Positions 17,144-26,039 of a stretch of 64,000 nucleotides of DNA are shown in pieces. The DNA comes from Mangrovicella endophytica (GTDB lineage Bacteria; Pseudomonadota; Alphaproteobacteria; Rhizobiales; Rhizobiaceae): contig NZ_PKMZ01000005.1 of the NCBI RefSeq assembly GCF_002893625.1, positions 62,001 through 126,000 on the forward strand, in the 5' to 3' direction. The first letter of the stretch is position 1, and the number at the start of each line of letters is the position of its first letter. Made by a program: the position numbers and the translations under genes. The notes beneath the pieces were generated by a model. That model saw nothing but the letters and a program-made list of their open reading frames with translations, did no database searches and was not told where the DNA came from.

Positions 17144-18988
17144 ATGCTGAAATCAATGACCAGAGCGGCCCTCGCAGCGACGATGATCGTCGGCTTCTGC
17201 GCGTCCGCCTCGGCGAACGACGCACTCCGAACGCTGGCTCAGGACGCCAAGCAGTGGGTGATGCCGACCGGCGACTATGCTGCGACGCGCTACTCCACGC
17301 TCGACAAGATCAACAAGGACAACGTCAAGAGCATGGTCCCGGCGTGGACCTTCTCGACCGGCGTGCTGCGTGGCCACGAAGGCAATCCGCTGGTGGTCGG
17401 CGACACGATGTATGTCCATACGCCGTTCCCGAACATCGTCTATGCGCTTGATCTGAAAGAGGACGGTGCCATCAAGTGGCGCTACGAGCCCAAGCAGGAT
17501 CCGAGCGTCATTCCGGTGATGTGCTGCGACACCGTCAACCGCGGCGTCGCCTACGCTCCCGGCGCCGACGGCAAGCCGGGCACGATCATCCTCCATCAGG
17601 CCGACACGACGCTCGTGGCGCTGAATGCCGACACGGGCGAGCAGCTCTGGTCGGTGAAGAATGGCGACCCGTCCAAGGGTGAGACCGGCACCGACGCTCC
17701 GATGGTCTTCAAGGATAAGGTCCTTGTTGGCATCTCCGGCGGCGAGTTCGGCGTGCGCGGTTCGGTGACCGCCTACAATCTCTCCGACGGCAAGAAGGCC
17801 TGGCGGGCCTACTCGACCGGTCCTGATGCCGAGATGCTGATGGATCCGGAGAAGACCATGTCGCTCGGCAAGCCGGTCGGCAAGGACTCCTCGCTGAAGA
17901 CCTGGGAAGGCGATCAGTGGCAGATCGGCGGCGGCACCACCTGGGGATGGTTCTCCTATGACCCCGAGCTGAACCTCATCTATTACGGCTCCGGTAACCC
18001 CTCGACCTGGAACCCCTCGCAGCGTCCGGGCGACAACAAGTGGTCGATGACCATCTTCGCCCGCGATGCCGACACGGGCGTGGCCAAGTGGGTCTACCAG
18101 ATGACCCCGCATGACGAGTGGGACTTCGACGGCGTCAACGAGATGATCCTCGCGGACATCGACGTGAATGGCACGCCGACCAAGGCGCTCGTGCACTTCG
18201 ATCGTAACGGCTTCGCCTACACGATGAACCGCGAGACGGGCGAACTCCTGGTCGCCAAGAAGTACGACCCGGCCGTGAACTGGGCGACCGAGGTCGTCAT
18301 GGACAAGAACTCGGACCAGTACGGCCGTCCGCAGGTGGTGGCGCAGTACTCGACCGAGCAGAACGGCGAGGACGTCAACTCCACCGGCATCTGCCCTGCG
18401 GCCCTCGGTACCAAGGACCAGCAGCCGGCTTCCTACTCGCCGGACACCAAGCTCTTCTACGTGCCGACCAACCACGTCTGCATGGACTATGAGCCGTTCC
18501 GCGTCGCCTATACGGCCGGACAGCCCTATGTCGGCGCGACGCTCTCCATGTATCCGGCACCGAACAGCCATGGCGGCATGGGCAATTTCATCGCCTGGGA
18601 TGCCGGCAAGGGCGAGATCGTCTGGTCGCTGCCCGAGCAGTTCTCAGTGTGGTCGGGTGCTCTCGCCACCAAGGGCGGCATCGTCTTCTACGGTACGCTC
18701 GAAGGCTACCTGAAGGCAGTCGACGCCAAGACGGGCGACGAGCTGTACAAGTTCAAGACGCCGTCCGGCATCATCGGCAACGTCATGACCTATGAGCATG
18801 AAGGCAAGCAGTATGTCGGCATCCTGTCGGGCGTCGGCGGCTGGGCCGGCATCGGTCTCGCAGCCGGCCTGACGGACCCAAATGCCGGTCTCGGCGCGGT
18901 CGGCGGTTACGCTGCCCTGTCCAAGTACACGGCGCTCGGCGGTCAGCTGACGGTCTTCACCGTGCCGGACCAGACGGCGAGCAAGTAA
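17144..18988 (+). CDS. xoxF: Lanthanide-dependent PQQ methanol dehydrogenase XoxF
   Basis: 614 residues from ATG 17144, five bases after a strong GGGAGGG box. A signal peptide ends near SASAND. The eight-bladed quinoprotein fold is complete. Seen: the vicinal disulfide pair Cys127-Cys128 that sits on PQQ, and the metal ligands by family alignment Glu201 (SGGEFG), Asn285 (GSGNPS) and catalytic Asp327 in DEWDFDG. Asp329, two positions later, is the residue that marks lanthanide-type XoxF; calcium-type MxaF has Ala there. It oxidises methanol to formaldehyde (or formate) in the periplasm, passing electrons to cytochrome XoxG. No mxaF lies in the window. Confidence 0.97.
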   Translation: MLKSMTRAALAATMIVGFCASASANDALRTLAQDAKQWVMPTGDYAATRYSTLDKINKDNVKSMVPAWTFSTGVLRGHEGNPLVVGDTMYVHTPFPNIVYALDLKEDGAIKWRYEPKQDPSVIPVMCCDTVNRGVAYAPGADGKPGTIILHQADTTLVALNADTGEQLWSVKNGDPSKGETGTDAPMVFKDKVLVGISGGEFGVRGSVTAYNLSDGKKAWRAYSTGPDAEMLMDPEKTMSLGKPVGKDSSLKTWEGDQWQIGGGTTWGWFSYDPELNLIYYGSGNPSTWNPSQRPGDNKWSMTIFARDADTGVAKWVYQMTPHDEWDFDGVNEMILADIDVNGTPTKALVHFDRNGFAYTMNRETGELLVAKKYDPAVNWATEVVMDKNSDQYGRPQVVAQYSTEQNGEDVNSTGICPAALGTKDQQPASYSPDTKLFYVPTNHVCMDYEPFRVAYTAGQPYVGATLSMYPAPNSHGGMGNFIAWDAGKGEIVWSLPEQFSVWSGALATKGGIVFYGTLEGYLKAVDAKTGDELYKFKTPSGIIGNVMTYEHEGKQYVGILSGVGGWAGIGLAAGLTDPNAGLGAVGGYAALSKYTALGGQLTVFTVPDQTASK

Positions 18989-19039
18989 GCGTCGCATGCA
19001 TGGGATCTCGGTGATCGCATCGGGATCCCCCGTTCACGA

Positions 19040-19082
19040 GGCCCGACGTACGGCTGTCCGCTGCACGCCGGGCCTTTTCTTT
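19040..19082 (+). terminator. Terminator or attenuator hairpin between xoxF and xoxG
   Basis: GGCCCG-A-CGT (19040-19049) pairs with ACGCCGGGCC (19065-19074), six base pairs, one mismatch and three more pairs, followed directly by TTTTCTTT (19075-19082). This is a classical intrinsic terminator shape. Because xoxG and xoxJ continue on the same strand, it probably gives partial termination and keeps xoxF transcript levels above those of xoxGJ. Confidence 0.75.
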
Positions 19083-19158
19083 CCCTGTCCAAGTTTGCGT
19101 GACATGCGCATGCCGGTCTCCGGCGGCCGGCTGTGCGAACGGAAATCAAGAGGCTGAC

Positions 19159-19926
19159 ATGACGTCTCGACTGCTGGGCCTTGCGGGCGCCTTCCTGCTG
19201 ACCTCCACCTGCCTGACAGTGGCGCAGGACAATGCCCCGGCCGCTGCCGGAACAACCATCGTGCCGCAAGGCGCCGCCGCGCCGGCTGCGCCCGCCGCCG
19301 GAACTGCGGCACCTGCCGCCGATAGCGCCGCCCCTGCAGGTCAGGCCGGCGCTCCGGTCGCCGCCGAGGCGCCGGCCGTAGACGGCGCTGCCGCGCCTGC
19401 GGACGCCGCGGCCTCCGGCGAGGTCGCCATGGCCGAGGGACCGGGCGCCAAGATCGACGCTTCGCCTTCTGCCGACACCAAGAAGGAGGGCAACAAGGCG
19501 ACCGAAGGCGACGAAGGCAAGTTCGTCGATCCCGCCGGCAATCCGGTCTACAATCTCTCCGCCGACGGCACAGCCGACTGGTATGCCTGGCGCGGCTTCA
19601 AGAAGTACGGCGCCAACTGCCTGCAGTGCCACGGGCCGGACGGCCTCGGCTCGTCTTTCGCGCCGAACCTCACGGAAGAGCTGCAGAATATCGACTACTT
19701 CACCTTCGCCGGCATCGTCGTCAACGGCCAGCAGAACAAGTGGAACCCGTCCGGCAACTCGGTCATGCCGGCCTGGGGCGAGGATCCGAACGTGATGTGC
19801 TCGCTCGATGCGATCTATATCTATCTGCGCGGCCGCGCCGACGGCGTTCTCGGCCGCGGCGAGCCGAAGCGGCCCCCCAAGAACGAGGCCGGGCAGAAGG
19901 CCGAGTACGATTGCCTGGGATTCTGA
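19159..19926 (+). CDS. xoxG: Cytochrome c XoxG with long Ala/Pro-rich linker
   Basis: 255 residues from ATG 19159 (AAGAGG upstream). After the signal peptide (cleaved near TVAQDN) a low-complexity Ala/Pro/Gly stretch runs to about residue 95, then a charged Lys/Glu/Asp part to 120. The cytochrome domain starts at DPAGNPVYNLSADGT, with one haem site Cys154-x-x-Cys157-His158 and a likely axial Met in NSVMPAWGE. It is the physiological electron acceptor of XoxF. Most XoxG proteins I know lack so long a linker. Its stop overlaps the xoxJ start (ATGA type). Confidence 0.92.
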   Translation: MTSRLLGLAGAFLLTSTCLTVAQDNAPAAAGTTIVPQGAAAPAAPAAGTAAPAADSAAPAGQAGAPVAAEAPAVDGAAAPADAAASGEVAMAEGPGAKIDASPSADTKKEGNKATEGDEGKFVDPAGNPVYNLSADGTADWYAWRGFKKYGANCLQCHGPDGLGSSFAPNLTEELQNIDYFTFAGIVVNGQQNKWNPSGNSVMPAWGEDPNVMCSLDAIYIYLRGRADGVLGRGEPKRPPKNEAGQKAEYDCLGF

Positions 19927-20867
19927 TGACAATGCGTAGCCGCCGATCATCGATCCTGTCCGCCCTGGCGGGCGTCCTGTGGCTGGCCGGCGTGTCGGCC
20001 GGCCACGCGCAGGATCGGGAGTTCGGCGGCGCCATCGAACTCGTGGACCCGAACGTGCTGCGGGTCTGCGCCGACCCCAACAATATGCCCTTCTCCAACG
20101 ACAAGGAGGAGGGATTCGAGCAGGCGCTGGCCCGTTTCCTTGCCGGCAAGCTCGGCCGCTCGTCCGTCGCCTATACCTACTTCCCACAGGTAACCGGTTT
20201 CGTGCGGATGACGCTGCGATCCAATCGCTGCGACATCATCATGAGCTATCCGCAGGGTGACGAGCAGGTTCAGAACACCAATGCCTATTATCGCACGGCC
20301 TATTCCCTGGTTGTGCCGGAAGGCGCGGCGTTTGACGGGGTGGAGCGTATCGAAGATCCGCAGCTGAAGGACAAGCGGATCGGCATCGTGGCGGGAACGC
20401 CGCCTGCCACCTACCTCGCCAGGGCCGGACTGATCGGCAAGGCGCGCCCCTATCAACTGATGATCGATACGCGCTTCGACAATTCGGCGGCGGCGATGAT
20501 CCACGATCTCGACGCCGGCACGATCGATGCAGCGATCCTGTGGGGGCCGATGGCCGGCTACTACGCGCAGCATGCGCAGAAGCCCTATCGCGTCATACCG
20601 CTGGTGCATGAGCCGAAGGGGCCGGCAACTGTCTTCCGCATCACGATGGGCGTACGGCCGCAGGACCAGGAGTGGAAGCGCACCCTGAACCGCGTGATCC
20701 GTGAGAACCAGGACGCGATCAACGACATCCTGCTGTCCTTCGGCGTGCCGTTGCTGGACGAGCAGGATCGCCCGATCGCGAGCAAGTCAGCGGTGCCGGC
20801 GGCCGAAGGCGGATCGCAGACGAGCCAGGCGCCGGCCAGTCCGGCGCCCGCCAGCGGGACGCCCTGA
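19926..20867 (+). CDS. xoxJ: XoxJ/MxaJ-like periplasmic binding protein
   Basis: 313 residues; the start ATG at 19926 overlaps the xoxG stop. A signal peptide ends near GHAQD. The fold is that of a type 2 periplasmic solute-binding protein (VLRVCADPNNMPFSNDKEEGFE, later KRIGIVAGTPPATYL and AAILWGPMAGYYA). A Ser/Ala/Pro-rich tail of about 30 residues is added at the C-terminus. XoxJ binds and is thought to help activate or assemble XoxF; no transported solute is implied. The gene order xoxF-xoxG-xoxJ is the classical one. Confidence 0.93.
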   Translation: MTMRSRRSSILSALAGVLWLAGVSAGHAQDREFGGAIELVDPNVLRVCADPNNMPFSNDKEEGFEQALARFLAGKLGRSSVAYTYFPQVTGFVRMTLRSNRCDIIMSYPQGDEQVQNTNAYYRTAYSLVVPEGAAFDGVERIEDPQLKDKRIGIVAGTPPATYLARAGLIGKARPYQLMIDTRFDNSAAAMIHDLDAGTIDAAILWGPMAGYYAQHAQKPYRVIPLVHEPKGPATVFRITMGVRPQDQEWKRTLNRVIRENQDAINDILLSFGVPLLDEQDRPIASKSAVPAAEGGSQTSQAPASPAPASGTP

Positions 20868-20869
20868 CG

Positions 20870-21727
20870 GTGTTGCACCTCCGGCACAGGCGGCTGTGGC
20901 CGTTGGGAAGCCGGGGGGCGTTGCTGCTTAACCTCTGCCTCATTGCCGCTGACGGAGGTGCTGTCGCGGGCGCTGCGACGCCGGCGTCCTATCACGGCGC
21001 TGGCCGGACCAGCGTGGCCGCGGTGGCGGCCGTTTCGTCCGGGCAGGATGCGGGGTCCGCACAGGTCCGCCTCGGTGAGCTCGGTGAGAAGGACCGCGGC
21101 GGACCTGACGGCCGGAGCGATTCTCGACCGGGGGCGGGCCCGTCTGGTGCCGGCACGCCGCCTCTCCTCGCGGAGTCGGCAGCGCCTGGCGGTACCGCTG
21201 AGCCCGCTGTAGGCGCCGCAGCTCGCACCGATACAGCTCAGCCCGTGCCGGAGCCGAGCGGCTATCGCACCGACGAATACCGCGCGCCAACGCCCGCGAC
21301 GCTGGCTGGCGCTCGTGTCGTCACGACGCCGGAGGCCGAGCGGCTGTGGCGAGCCAAAGTGCCTTTCATCGATGTGCTGCCGCGGGCGCCGAAGCCGAAG
21401 GGCCTGCCGGAGGGCACGGTTTGGCGGCCGAAGCCGCGCAGCGACATCCCCGGTTCGGTCTGGCTGGTCGATACCGGCTACGGCGCCCTTGCGCCGGTGA
21501 TGGAGACCTATCTCATGGACGGGCTGCGAGCCGCGACCATGGGCAATCCGGCCAAGCCCGTCGTCTTCTATTGCCAGCGCGATTGCTGGATGAGCTGGAA
21601 CGCAGCCAAGCGCGCCGTTGCTGCCGGCTACAGCTCGGTCATCTGGTATCCCGACGGGACTGACGGCTGGGCCGAGGCCGGGCTGCCGCTGGAGCCACGC
21701 GAACCGGCGCCGCGCCCCGACGAGTAG
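20870..21727 (+). CDS. PQQ-catabolism-associated CxxxCW rhodanese-like protein
   Basis: 285 residues from GTG 20870, two bases after the xoxJ stop. The N-terminus is hydrophobic (signal or anchor), followed by about 90 residues of Ala/Gly/Pro-rich filler. From GYRTDEYRAPTPATL (about 129) a rhodanese-type fold follows: FIDVLPRAPKP, the expected active-site loop FYCQRDCWMSWN with Cys-Q-R-D-Cys-Trp, and GYSSVIWYPDGTDGW. This is the family named for its CXXCW motif that accompanies PQQ dehydrogenases. Likely periplasmic. Its chemistry is unproven. Confidence 0.85.
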   Translation: MLHLRHRRLWPLGSRGALLLNLCLIAADGGAVAGAATPASYHGAGRTSVAAVAAVSSGQDAGSAQVRLGELGEKDRGGPDGRSDSRPGAGPSGAGTPPLLAESAAPGGTAEPAVGAAARTDTAQPVPEPSGYRTDEYRAPTPATLAGARVVTTPEAERLWRAKVPFIDVLPRAPKPKGLPEGTVWRPKPRSDIPGSVWLVDTGYGALAPVMETYLMDGLRAATMGNPAKPVVFYCQRDCWMSWNAAKRAVAAGYSSVIWYPDGTDGWAEAGLPLEPREPAPRPDE

Positions 21728-22070
21728 GGGCATCGACATGGCCGCGGCCTGATAATCACCGCATCACCGTGCTGCGGATGTCCGCGCGCTATGGATTCCG
21801 GGTGCTCTGAGACGCGGAGACATTGCGAGCCGGTGTCGCAGGCATCGTGCTGCCCACGATCAGCAGTCCGCGCCCGCGCACAACTATAAGGCCGGCATAC
21901 AGCTAGCTTCAGACACTGGACGATTCCGGTTTTGGCAAGCACGCTGCCGCGTTGCTTGCCGGCAGCGCGTCAAATGACGCTATCCCTAAAATGCGAATGA
22001 TTGCGCAGAGAGCTTTCTCAGCATCCTCAGGCACAGTGCTCCCGTCCAATGATTGGATCTCGGAGACACC
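21728..22070. other. Gene-free interval with an imperfect hairpin
   Basis: 343 bases between the CxxxCW gene and the Ala-rich protein. The only structure I see is an imperfect inverted repeat at 21935-21962 (GGCAAGCA...TGCTTGCC) without T-run. It may end the xox operon or form a leader. GGAG at 22061-22064 is the ribosome-binding site of the next gene. Confidence 0.4.
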
Positions 22071-23309
22071 ATGAGCGGTGTTGCAGGCATAACCGGTGTC
22101 GCCCGTTCGTGGGCCGCATCGCCGAACCTCATCAGCAAGGGTACCGCTGCCGGCGGCGGCACGGCGGTTCTCGGGCCGCCGACGGTGCCGAGCGCGGCGG
22201 CTGCCCCTGTGGCAGGTGTCGCGGCCTCGCTCGGCGCCCTGTCGGAACGCACGCCCCGATCGGCGCTCTCAACGAATGACGTCCTGCATGCCTATGCCCG
22301 ATCCGCCGCGTCAGGCTCCGCGACGATGCCGAGCTTCAGTGCCGGCAGCGCCCGTCATGCGGAGGCCGGAGACCACGGTCATGATGCCGGGCATCCGAGC
22401 GTGGATCACGCTGCCGGCGGCCTTCTCAGCGCCGAGGAGCCTGGAGCCGCGGCAGCGCCTGTGCTGCTTCCTTACTCGGCCTTCTTCGACGGAGGCGGCG
22501 CTTTCGATCAAGAGATCACCGATGTTCCGCAGTCGCTGAACGTGCTGGCGCCCGCGCTCGCGGCATCAACCTATGTCGAGCTGCCGACCCTCGGGGCCGC
22601 TGAGCCGGTGGGTGAGCCGAACACGCTCTCACCCCTGGACGACCCGTTCGGCTCCATCGGCATGGGGCAGTGGGGTCTTGAGACGCATGATACGGCGGCG
22701 ATGGACGACGCGCCGGACGGAATCGACGGCACGGCTGTGCCTGCGGCAGCCTTCGCCGCTGCTCCGCCCGTGTTCCAGACCCGAGGGCCTGCCGAATCGA
22801 GCTTCGTCGATGAGGCCGCCACGATCGCAATCCCGACGGCCGCCAGCGTTCTGGCCGGCACGAACGGTCCTGCGAGCACGCTCGGCCGCGTGATCGATCC
22901 ATATCTGCATGTCGAGCCCGAACGGCCGCGGATGATCACGACGATCGTACCGGATATCCCGGTCTATGCCGGCGTCCATGCCGGCTCCACCTTCGAGCAG
23001 TCCCATGAGCGAACCGATCATCTGATCGCCGAGCCGCTGACCGAGCTGCCGGTGCAGAGCCTGGAATTCCGGCGCTCTTTCCAGGTCAATGACGAGGAGA
23101 TCGTCAATGAGATTCTGCATCGCATCCGCGAGTTCGAGGAAGACCGGATCAATCGCACGGCCGACAACGACGTTCAGCCGCGGATGCGGATCGACATCAC
23201 GCTCGGTCGAGATCCCAATGACAGGATCTTCGCGCCCTATGAGCGCACCGCTGCCTATGCCATGGCCTTTTACCGCGACAATGGCGCGTCCGCGGGGCCG
23301 GTGATGTAG
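22071..23309 (+). CDS. Unknown Ala-rich 412-residue protein next to the xox cluster
   Basis: Start ATG 22071 is chosen for GGAG six bases upstream; the in-frame TTG at 22053 lacks one. The N-terminus (MSGVAGITGVARSWAAS) is not a signal peptide. Residues 1-300 are Ala/Gly/Pro/Ser-rich and probably disordered, with a His/Asp cluster (HAEAGDHGHDAGHPSVDH, about 94-111). The C-terminal 90 residues look folded and acidic: QVNDEEIVNEILHRIREFEED, then MRIDITLGRDPNDRIFAPYE. I recognise no family. It is convergent with the lut-like run and separated from the xox genes by 343 bases. Confidence 0.6.
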   Translation: MSGVAGITGVARSWAASPNLISKGTAAGGGTAVLGPPTVPSAAAAPVAGVAASLGALSERTPRSALSTNDVLHAYARSAASGSATMPSFSAGSARHAEAGDHGHDAGHPSVDHAAGGLLSAEEPGAAAAPVLLPYSAFFDGGGAFDQEITDVPQSLNVLAPALAASTYVELPTLGAAEPVGEPNTLSPLDDPFGSIGMGQWGLETHDTAAMDDAPDGIDGTAVPAAAFAAAPPVFQTRGPAESSFVDEAATIAIPTAASVLAGTNGPASTLGRVIDPYLHVEPERPRMITTIVPDIPVYAGVHAGSTFEQSHERTDHLIAEPLTELPVQSLEFRRSFQVNDEEIVNEILHRIREFEEDRINRTADNDVQPRMRIDITLGRDPNDRIFAPYERTAAYAMAFYRDNGASAGPVM

Positions 23310-23340
23310 GCTGCCGCCGGGTCATCACGGGTAGGGGTGC

Positions 23341-23361
23341 GGCGGAGGAACCTCCGCCATT
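23341..23361. terminator. Hairpin between convergent genes
   Basis: GGCGGAGG (23341-23348) and CCTCCGCC (23351-23358) form an eight-base-pair stem closed by AA, followed by ATTTC on the plus strand. It lies between the convergent ends at 23309 and 23401 and could serve the Ala-rich gene; the T-run is short. Confidence 0.5.
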
Positions 23362-23400
23362 TCAATACTCTGCCTCTCGACGACGTCTTCCGGAGCGGCG

Positions 23401-24186
23401 CTACAGCGCGTCGGCCAGTGATCGACCGAGTGCGAAGAGCCGCTGCTCGATAAGCTGCGGCACCTCGCAGACATAGGTCAGCGACTGCCGGCGCTCCTCG
23501 AAGATGCGGTCGTTCCACAGCATTTCCTGCTGGGCGGCATCGAGTTCCTCCGGGGTCGTCTTCGTGTCGGCTCGAAGCTTGTCGAGTGCTGCGTTCTCGT
23601 CGCGGAGTTTCGTCGCCAAGGCTTTCTGGCGCTCGGCATAACGCTCGATCCCGCCGATGATCTCGGCACGCTCGCCATTCATCTTGACCAGAAGATCGGC
23701 GAACAAAGCCGTCGCGGCCGCTGCCCGATCGGCTTCGGGGAGCGATTTTACAAAGTTGGTGACGCGCTTCTGTGCCTCCGGCAGCGGCAGGCGCCGTGCG
23801 GCGACTTCGTCGACCAGCCGCTGCATCTCCGGCGTGCGTGCCGTTGCTCCCGCGCTTTCCAGGTCCGGTCCGCGCCAAACCTGCGCGGCCGCAACGACAT
23901 CGACGCGCCGCTGGACGCAGGGCCAGCTCGGCCCCTTGGCCTTCGCCTCGGCTGTGGCAACACCGACCGGTTCAGCCGTTGCCTTCGTCCCGGCCGGCGC
24001 GGTCGCTCCTGCCGCAGGTGCCGGAGGCGGGGACGCGGGCGCTGCAGCCCCGCCACCCGTTGGAGCCGGGCCGGGCAGCACGAACCCTTCGGGAATCTGC
24101 CGTGGCTCGGTCTGCGCCAAAGCTGCGCTGGCAAGCACCAGTGATAGAAGGGCAAAGCCGCTGCGGGCGATGGTCTGTCTCGGCAT
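23401..24186 (-). CDS. Secreted coiled-coil-prone protein, unknown
   Basis: 261 residues with ribosome-binding site GGGAGGA and a signal peptide ending at ALAQTEPR. Then an Ala/Pro-rich linker (about 40-85), one Cys in PSWPCVQRRVDVVAAAQVWRG, and a mainly helical part with charged heptads (KMNGERAEIIGGIERYAERQKALATKL quoted in part: NGERAEIIGGIERYAERQ) and a second Cys in LTYVCEVPQ. Unknown function. As the last gene of the minus-strand ABC-transporter run, it is probably periplasmic and co-transcribed, although 113 bases separate it from the permease gene. Confidence 0.65.
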   Translation of the reverse strand: MPRQTIARSGFALLSLVLASAALAQTEPRQIPEGFVLPGPAPTGGGAAAPASPPPAPAAGATAPAGTKATAEPVGVATAEAKAKGPSWPCVQRRVDVVAAAQVWRGPDLESAGATARTPEMQRLVDEVAARRLPLPEAQKRVTNFVKSLPEADRAAAATALFADLLVKMNGERAEIIGGIERYAERQKALATKLRDENAALDKLRADTKTTPEELDAAQQEMLWNDRIFEERRQSLTYVCEVPQLIEQRLFALGRSLADAL

Positions 24187-24299
24187 GGCTGTTCCTCCCC
24201 GTCATTCCGTTCTGCCTCGGCTCTCCCGTGCCGAGGCCCCTGCGCAACATCGCCGTCGGAGCGAAGCGAGCTCGCCGCTCGCAGTCGCGCCCGGCCGTG

Positions 24300-25148
24300 T
24301 CAGCCGCGCTTGCGTCCGATGACGCCGCGTGCCGGATCATAGGCGATCACGGCCCCGCCGAGAAAGACCACGGTGCAACCGAGCGTCACCCAGAGAGACG
24401 TTGGATCCAGCTGCCCGTAAAGGGCAAAGCGGATCAGCTCCACCGCATGGGTGAACGGGTTGGCGAGGCAAATGTCATAGAGGAGGGGGCTCGATTCCCG
24501 CACCCGCCACAGCGGGTAGAGCGCCGAAGACGCGAAATACATCGGGAAGATCACGAAGTTCATCACGCCGGCGAAGTTCTCCAACTGGCTGACCAGGGAG
24601 GAGAGCAGCATACCGAGCGCACCGAGCATCAGCCCGGCAAGGATCAGTGCCGGGAGCACCGTGATGTAGCCCATCGGTGCGGGCCGCACCTCCCAGAACC
24701 AAGCGATCGCGAAAAACACGTAGACCTGCACCACGCCAACGGCCACGCCCGCGACGAGCTTGGAGACGAGCAGGAACCAGCGCGGAAGCGGACTGACCAG
24801 CAGCGTCTTCATCGAGCCTGTCTCGCGATCGTAGACCATCGACAGCGAGGTCTGCATGCCGTTGAACAGGAGGATCATGCCGGCAAGGCCCGGCGCGATA
24901 TAGACCTCATAGAGGATGTAGGTCTTGTAGGGCGCGACGATCGATACGCCGAGCACCTGCCGAAAGCCGGCGGCGAAGATGAACAGCCAGAGCAGGGGGC
25001 GCACCAGCGCCGAGATGAAACGCTCGCGCTGGTGCAGGAAGCGCAGTGCCTCGCGCCAGACGATGCCTTTGAAGCAGACGAGATAGTGGCTCGCCGAGAA
25101 GCCGCGTGCTGGGCTCGCGGCGGGGAGAGGCAGATGGGCGCTGCTCAT
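24300..25148 (-). CDS. ABC-2 type transporter permease of the PQQ/alcohol-associated (lut-like) system
   Basis: 282 residues with about six membrane segments. Seen: LVRPLLWLFIFAAGF near 50, the ABC-2 segment MVYDRETGSMKTLLVSPLPRW near 105-125 (DRETGSMKTLL), then VVQVYVFFAIAWFW, LGALGMLLSSLVSQLENFAG and FPMYFASSALYPLW. The start overlaps the ATPase gene by four bases (ATGA). Family knowledge: this permease class is found with PQQ-alcohol-dehydrogenase gene sets, and its Methylorubrum counterpart belongs to the lut cluster needed for lanthanide use. ABC-2 permeases usually export; the cargo here is unknown. Confidence 0.88.
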   Translation of the reverse strand: MSSAHLPLPAASPARGFSASHYLVCFKGIVWREALRFLHQRERFISALVRPLLWLFIFAAGFRQVLGVSIVAPYKTYILYEVYIAPGLAGMILLFNGMQTSLSMVYDRETGSMKTLLVSPLPRWFLLVSKLVAGVAVGVVQVYVFFAIAWFWEVRPAPMGYITVLPALILAGLMLGALGMLLSSLVSQLENFAGVMNFVIFPMYFASSALYPLWRVRESSPLLYDICLANPFTHAVELIRFALYGQLDPTSLWVTLGCTVVFLGGAVIAYDPARGVIGRKRG

Positions 25149-25918
25149 GCGGCGGCCTCCCGGTCGCTGGCCGGCACTGCCATGCCGGTGAGGCGCGAGA
25201 ACGCCTCGCGGATTGAGCCGGCATGCTCGTCTTCGACGACCTCCGACACAGGGCCTTTTGCCAGCACCCGGCCGCGATCCAGCACGACCACGCTGTCGCT
25301 TTCGTCGATCTCGTCGATCAGATGCGTCGCCCAGAGGACGCTGGCCTGCTCCTCGCGCACCAGCCGGCGCACCTCCGCGACGATCTCGGCGCGCGAGCGG
25401 ATATCGAGGCCGACGGTCGGCTCGTCCAGAAGGATGAGCTGCGGGCGATGCATGAAGGCACGCACGATCTCGACACGCCGCAGCTGTCCGCCGGACAGGT
25501 GCCGGGCCTTGTCGCCGAGCCGCTCGAGCAGGTCGGAGCCGGCAAGGATCTCATCGATGCGGGCGAGCGCCGGCCGCCGCGGAACGCCGTGCAGCGCGGC
25601 ATGGTAGACGAGGTTCTGGCGAATGGAGAGATCGAGGTCGAGTGTGCGCGCCTGGAAGACGACGCCGAGCCGGCGCAGCGCCTCGCCAGGTTCGGCGGCA
25701 AGGTCGCGGCCGAGAATGCGGATCGCGCCGTGGCGGGTGACGAAGAGCCGGGTGATCAGCGAGAACAGCGTCGATTTGCCGGCACCGTTTGGTCCGAGCA
25801 AGGCCGTGAAACTGCCGCTCGGGACCTCGAAGGAGACATCGTCGAGAGCCTTTCGCGAGCCATAGGAATGGCTCACACCCTCGATCTCGAGTGCCGGCGG
25901 AGGCGCCGCTGTCAGCAT
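25145..25918 (-). CDS. ABC transporter ATP-binding protein of the same system
   Basis: 257 residues from ATG 25918 (MLTAAPPPALEIEG). All ABC motifs are intact: Walker A GPNGAGKST near 40, Q-loop VVFQARTLD, signature HLSGGQLRRVE, Walker B LILLDEPTVGLD and the H-loop ATHLIDEID. It pairs with the ABC-2 permease downstream through a four-base overlap. The PQQ-dehydrogenase-associated subgroup has this sequence style. It energises the exporter from the cytosolic side. Confidence 0.93.
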   Translation of the reverse strand: MLTAAPPPALEIEGVSHSYGSRKALDDVSFEVPSGSFTALLGPNGAGKSTLFSLITRLFVTRHGAIRILGRDLAAEPGEALRRLGVVFQARTLDLDLSIRQNLVYHAALHGVPRRPALARIDEILAGSDLLERLGDKARHLSGGQLRRVEIVRAFMHRPQLILLDEPTVGLDIRSRAEIVAEVRRLVREEQASVLWATHLIDEIDESDSVVVLDRGRVLAKGPVSEVVEDEHAGSIREAFSRLTGMAVPASDREAAA

Positions 25919-26039
25919 GCTTGTTCTCTGGTGCCGGCTGCAACGTTCATGGAGCTGATGTAGCGCAGTTCGCCGTTCCACCCAATGCAGTCATGCCTGC
26001 CGCGGTCGCGGCAGGCCGTTGATCGAAGAACCCAGCGGA

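Noticed and set aside
17153-18571. Open frame of 472 codons antisense to xoxF
   Set aside because: Mirror frame of a highly conserved gene; no signature in the translation.
24300-25918. ABC-2 transporter as a drug or toxin exporter
   Set aside because: The motifs would allow it, but the surrounding PQQ-associated and lut-like genes give a better context.
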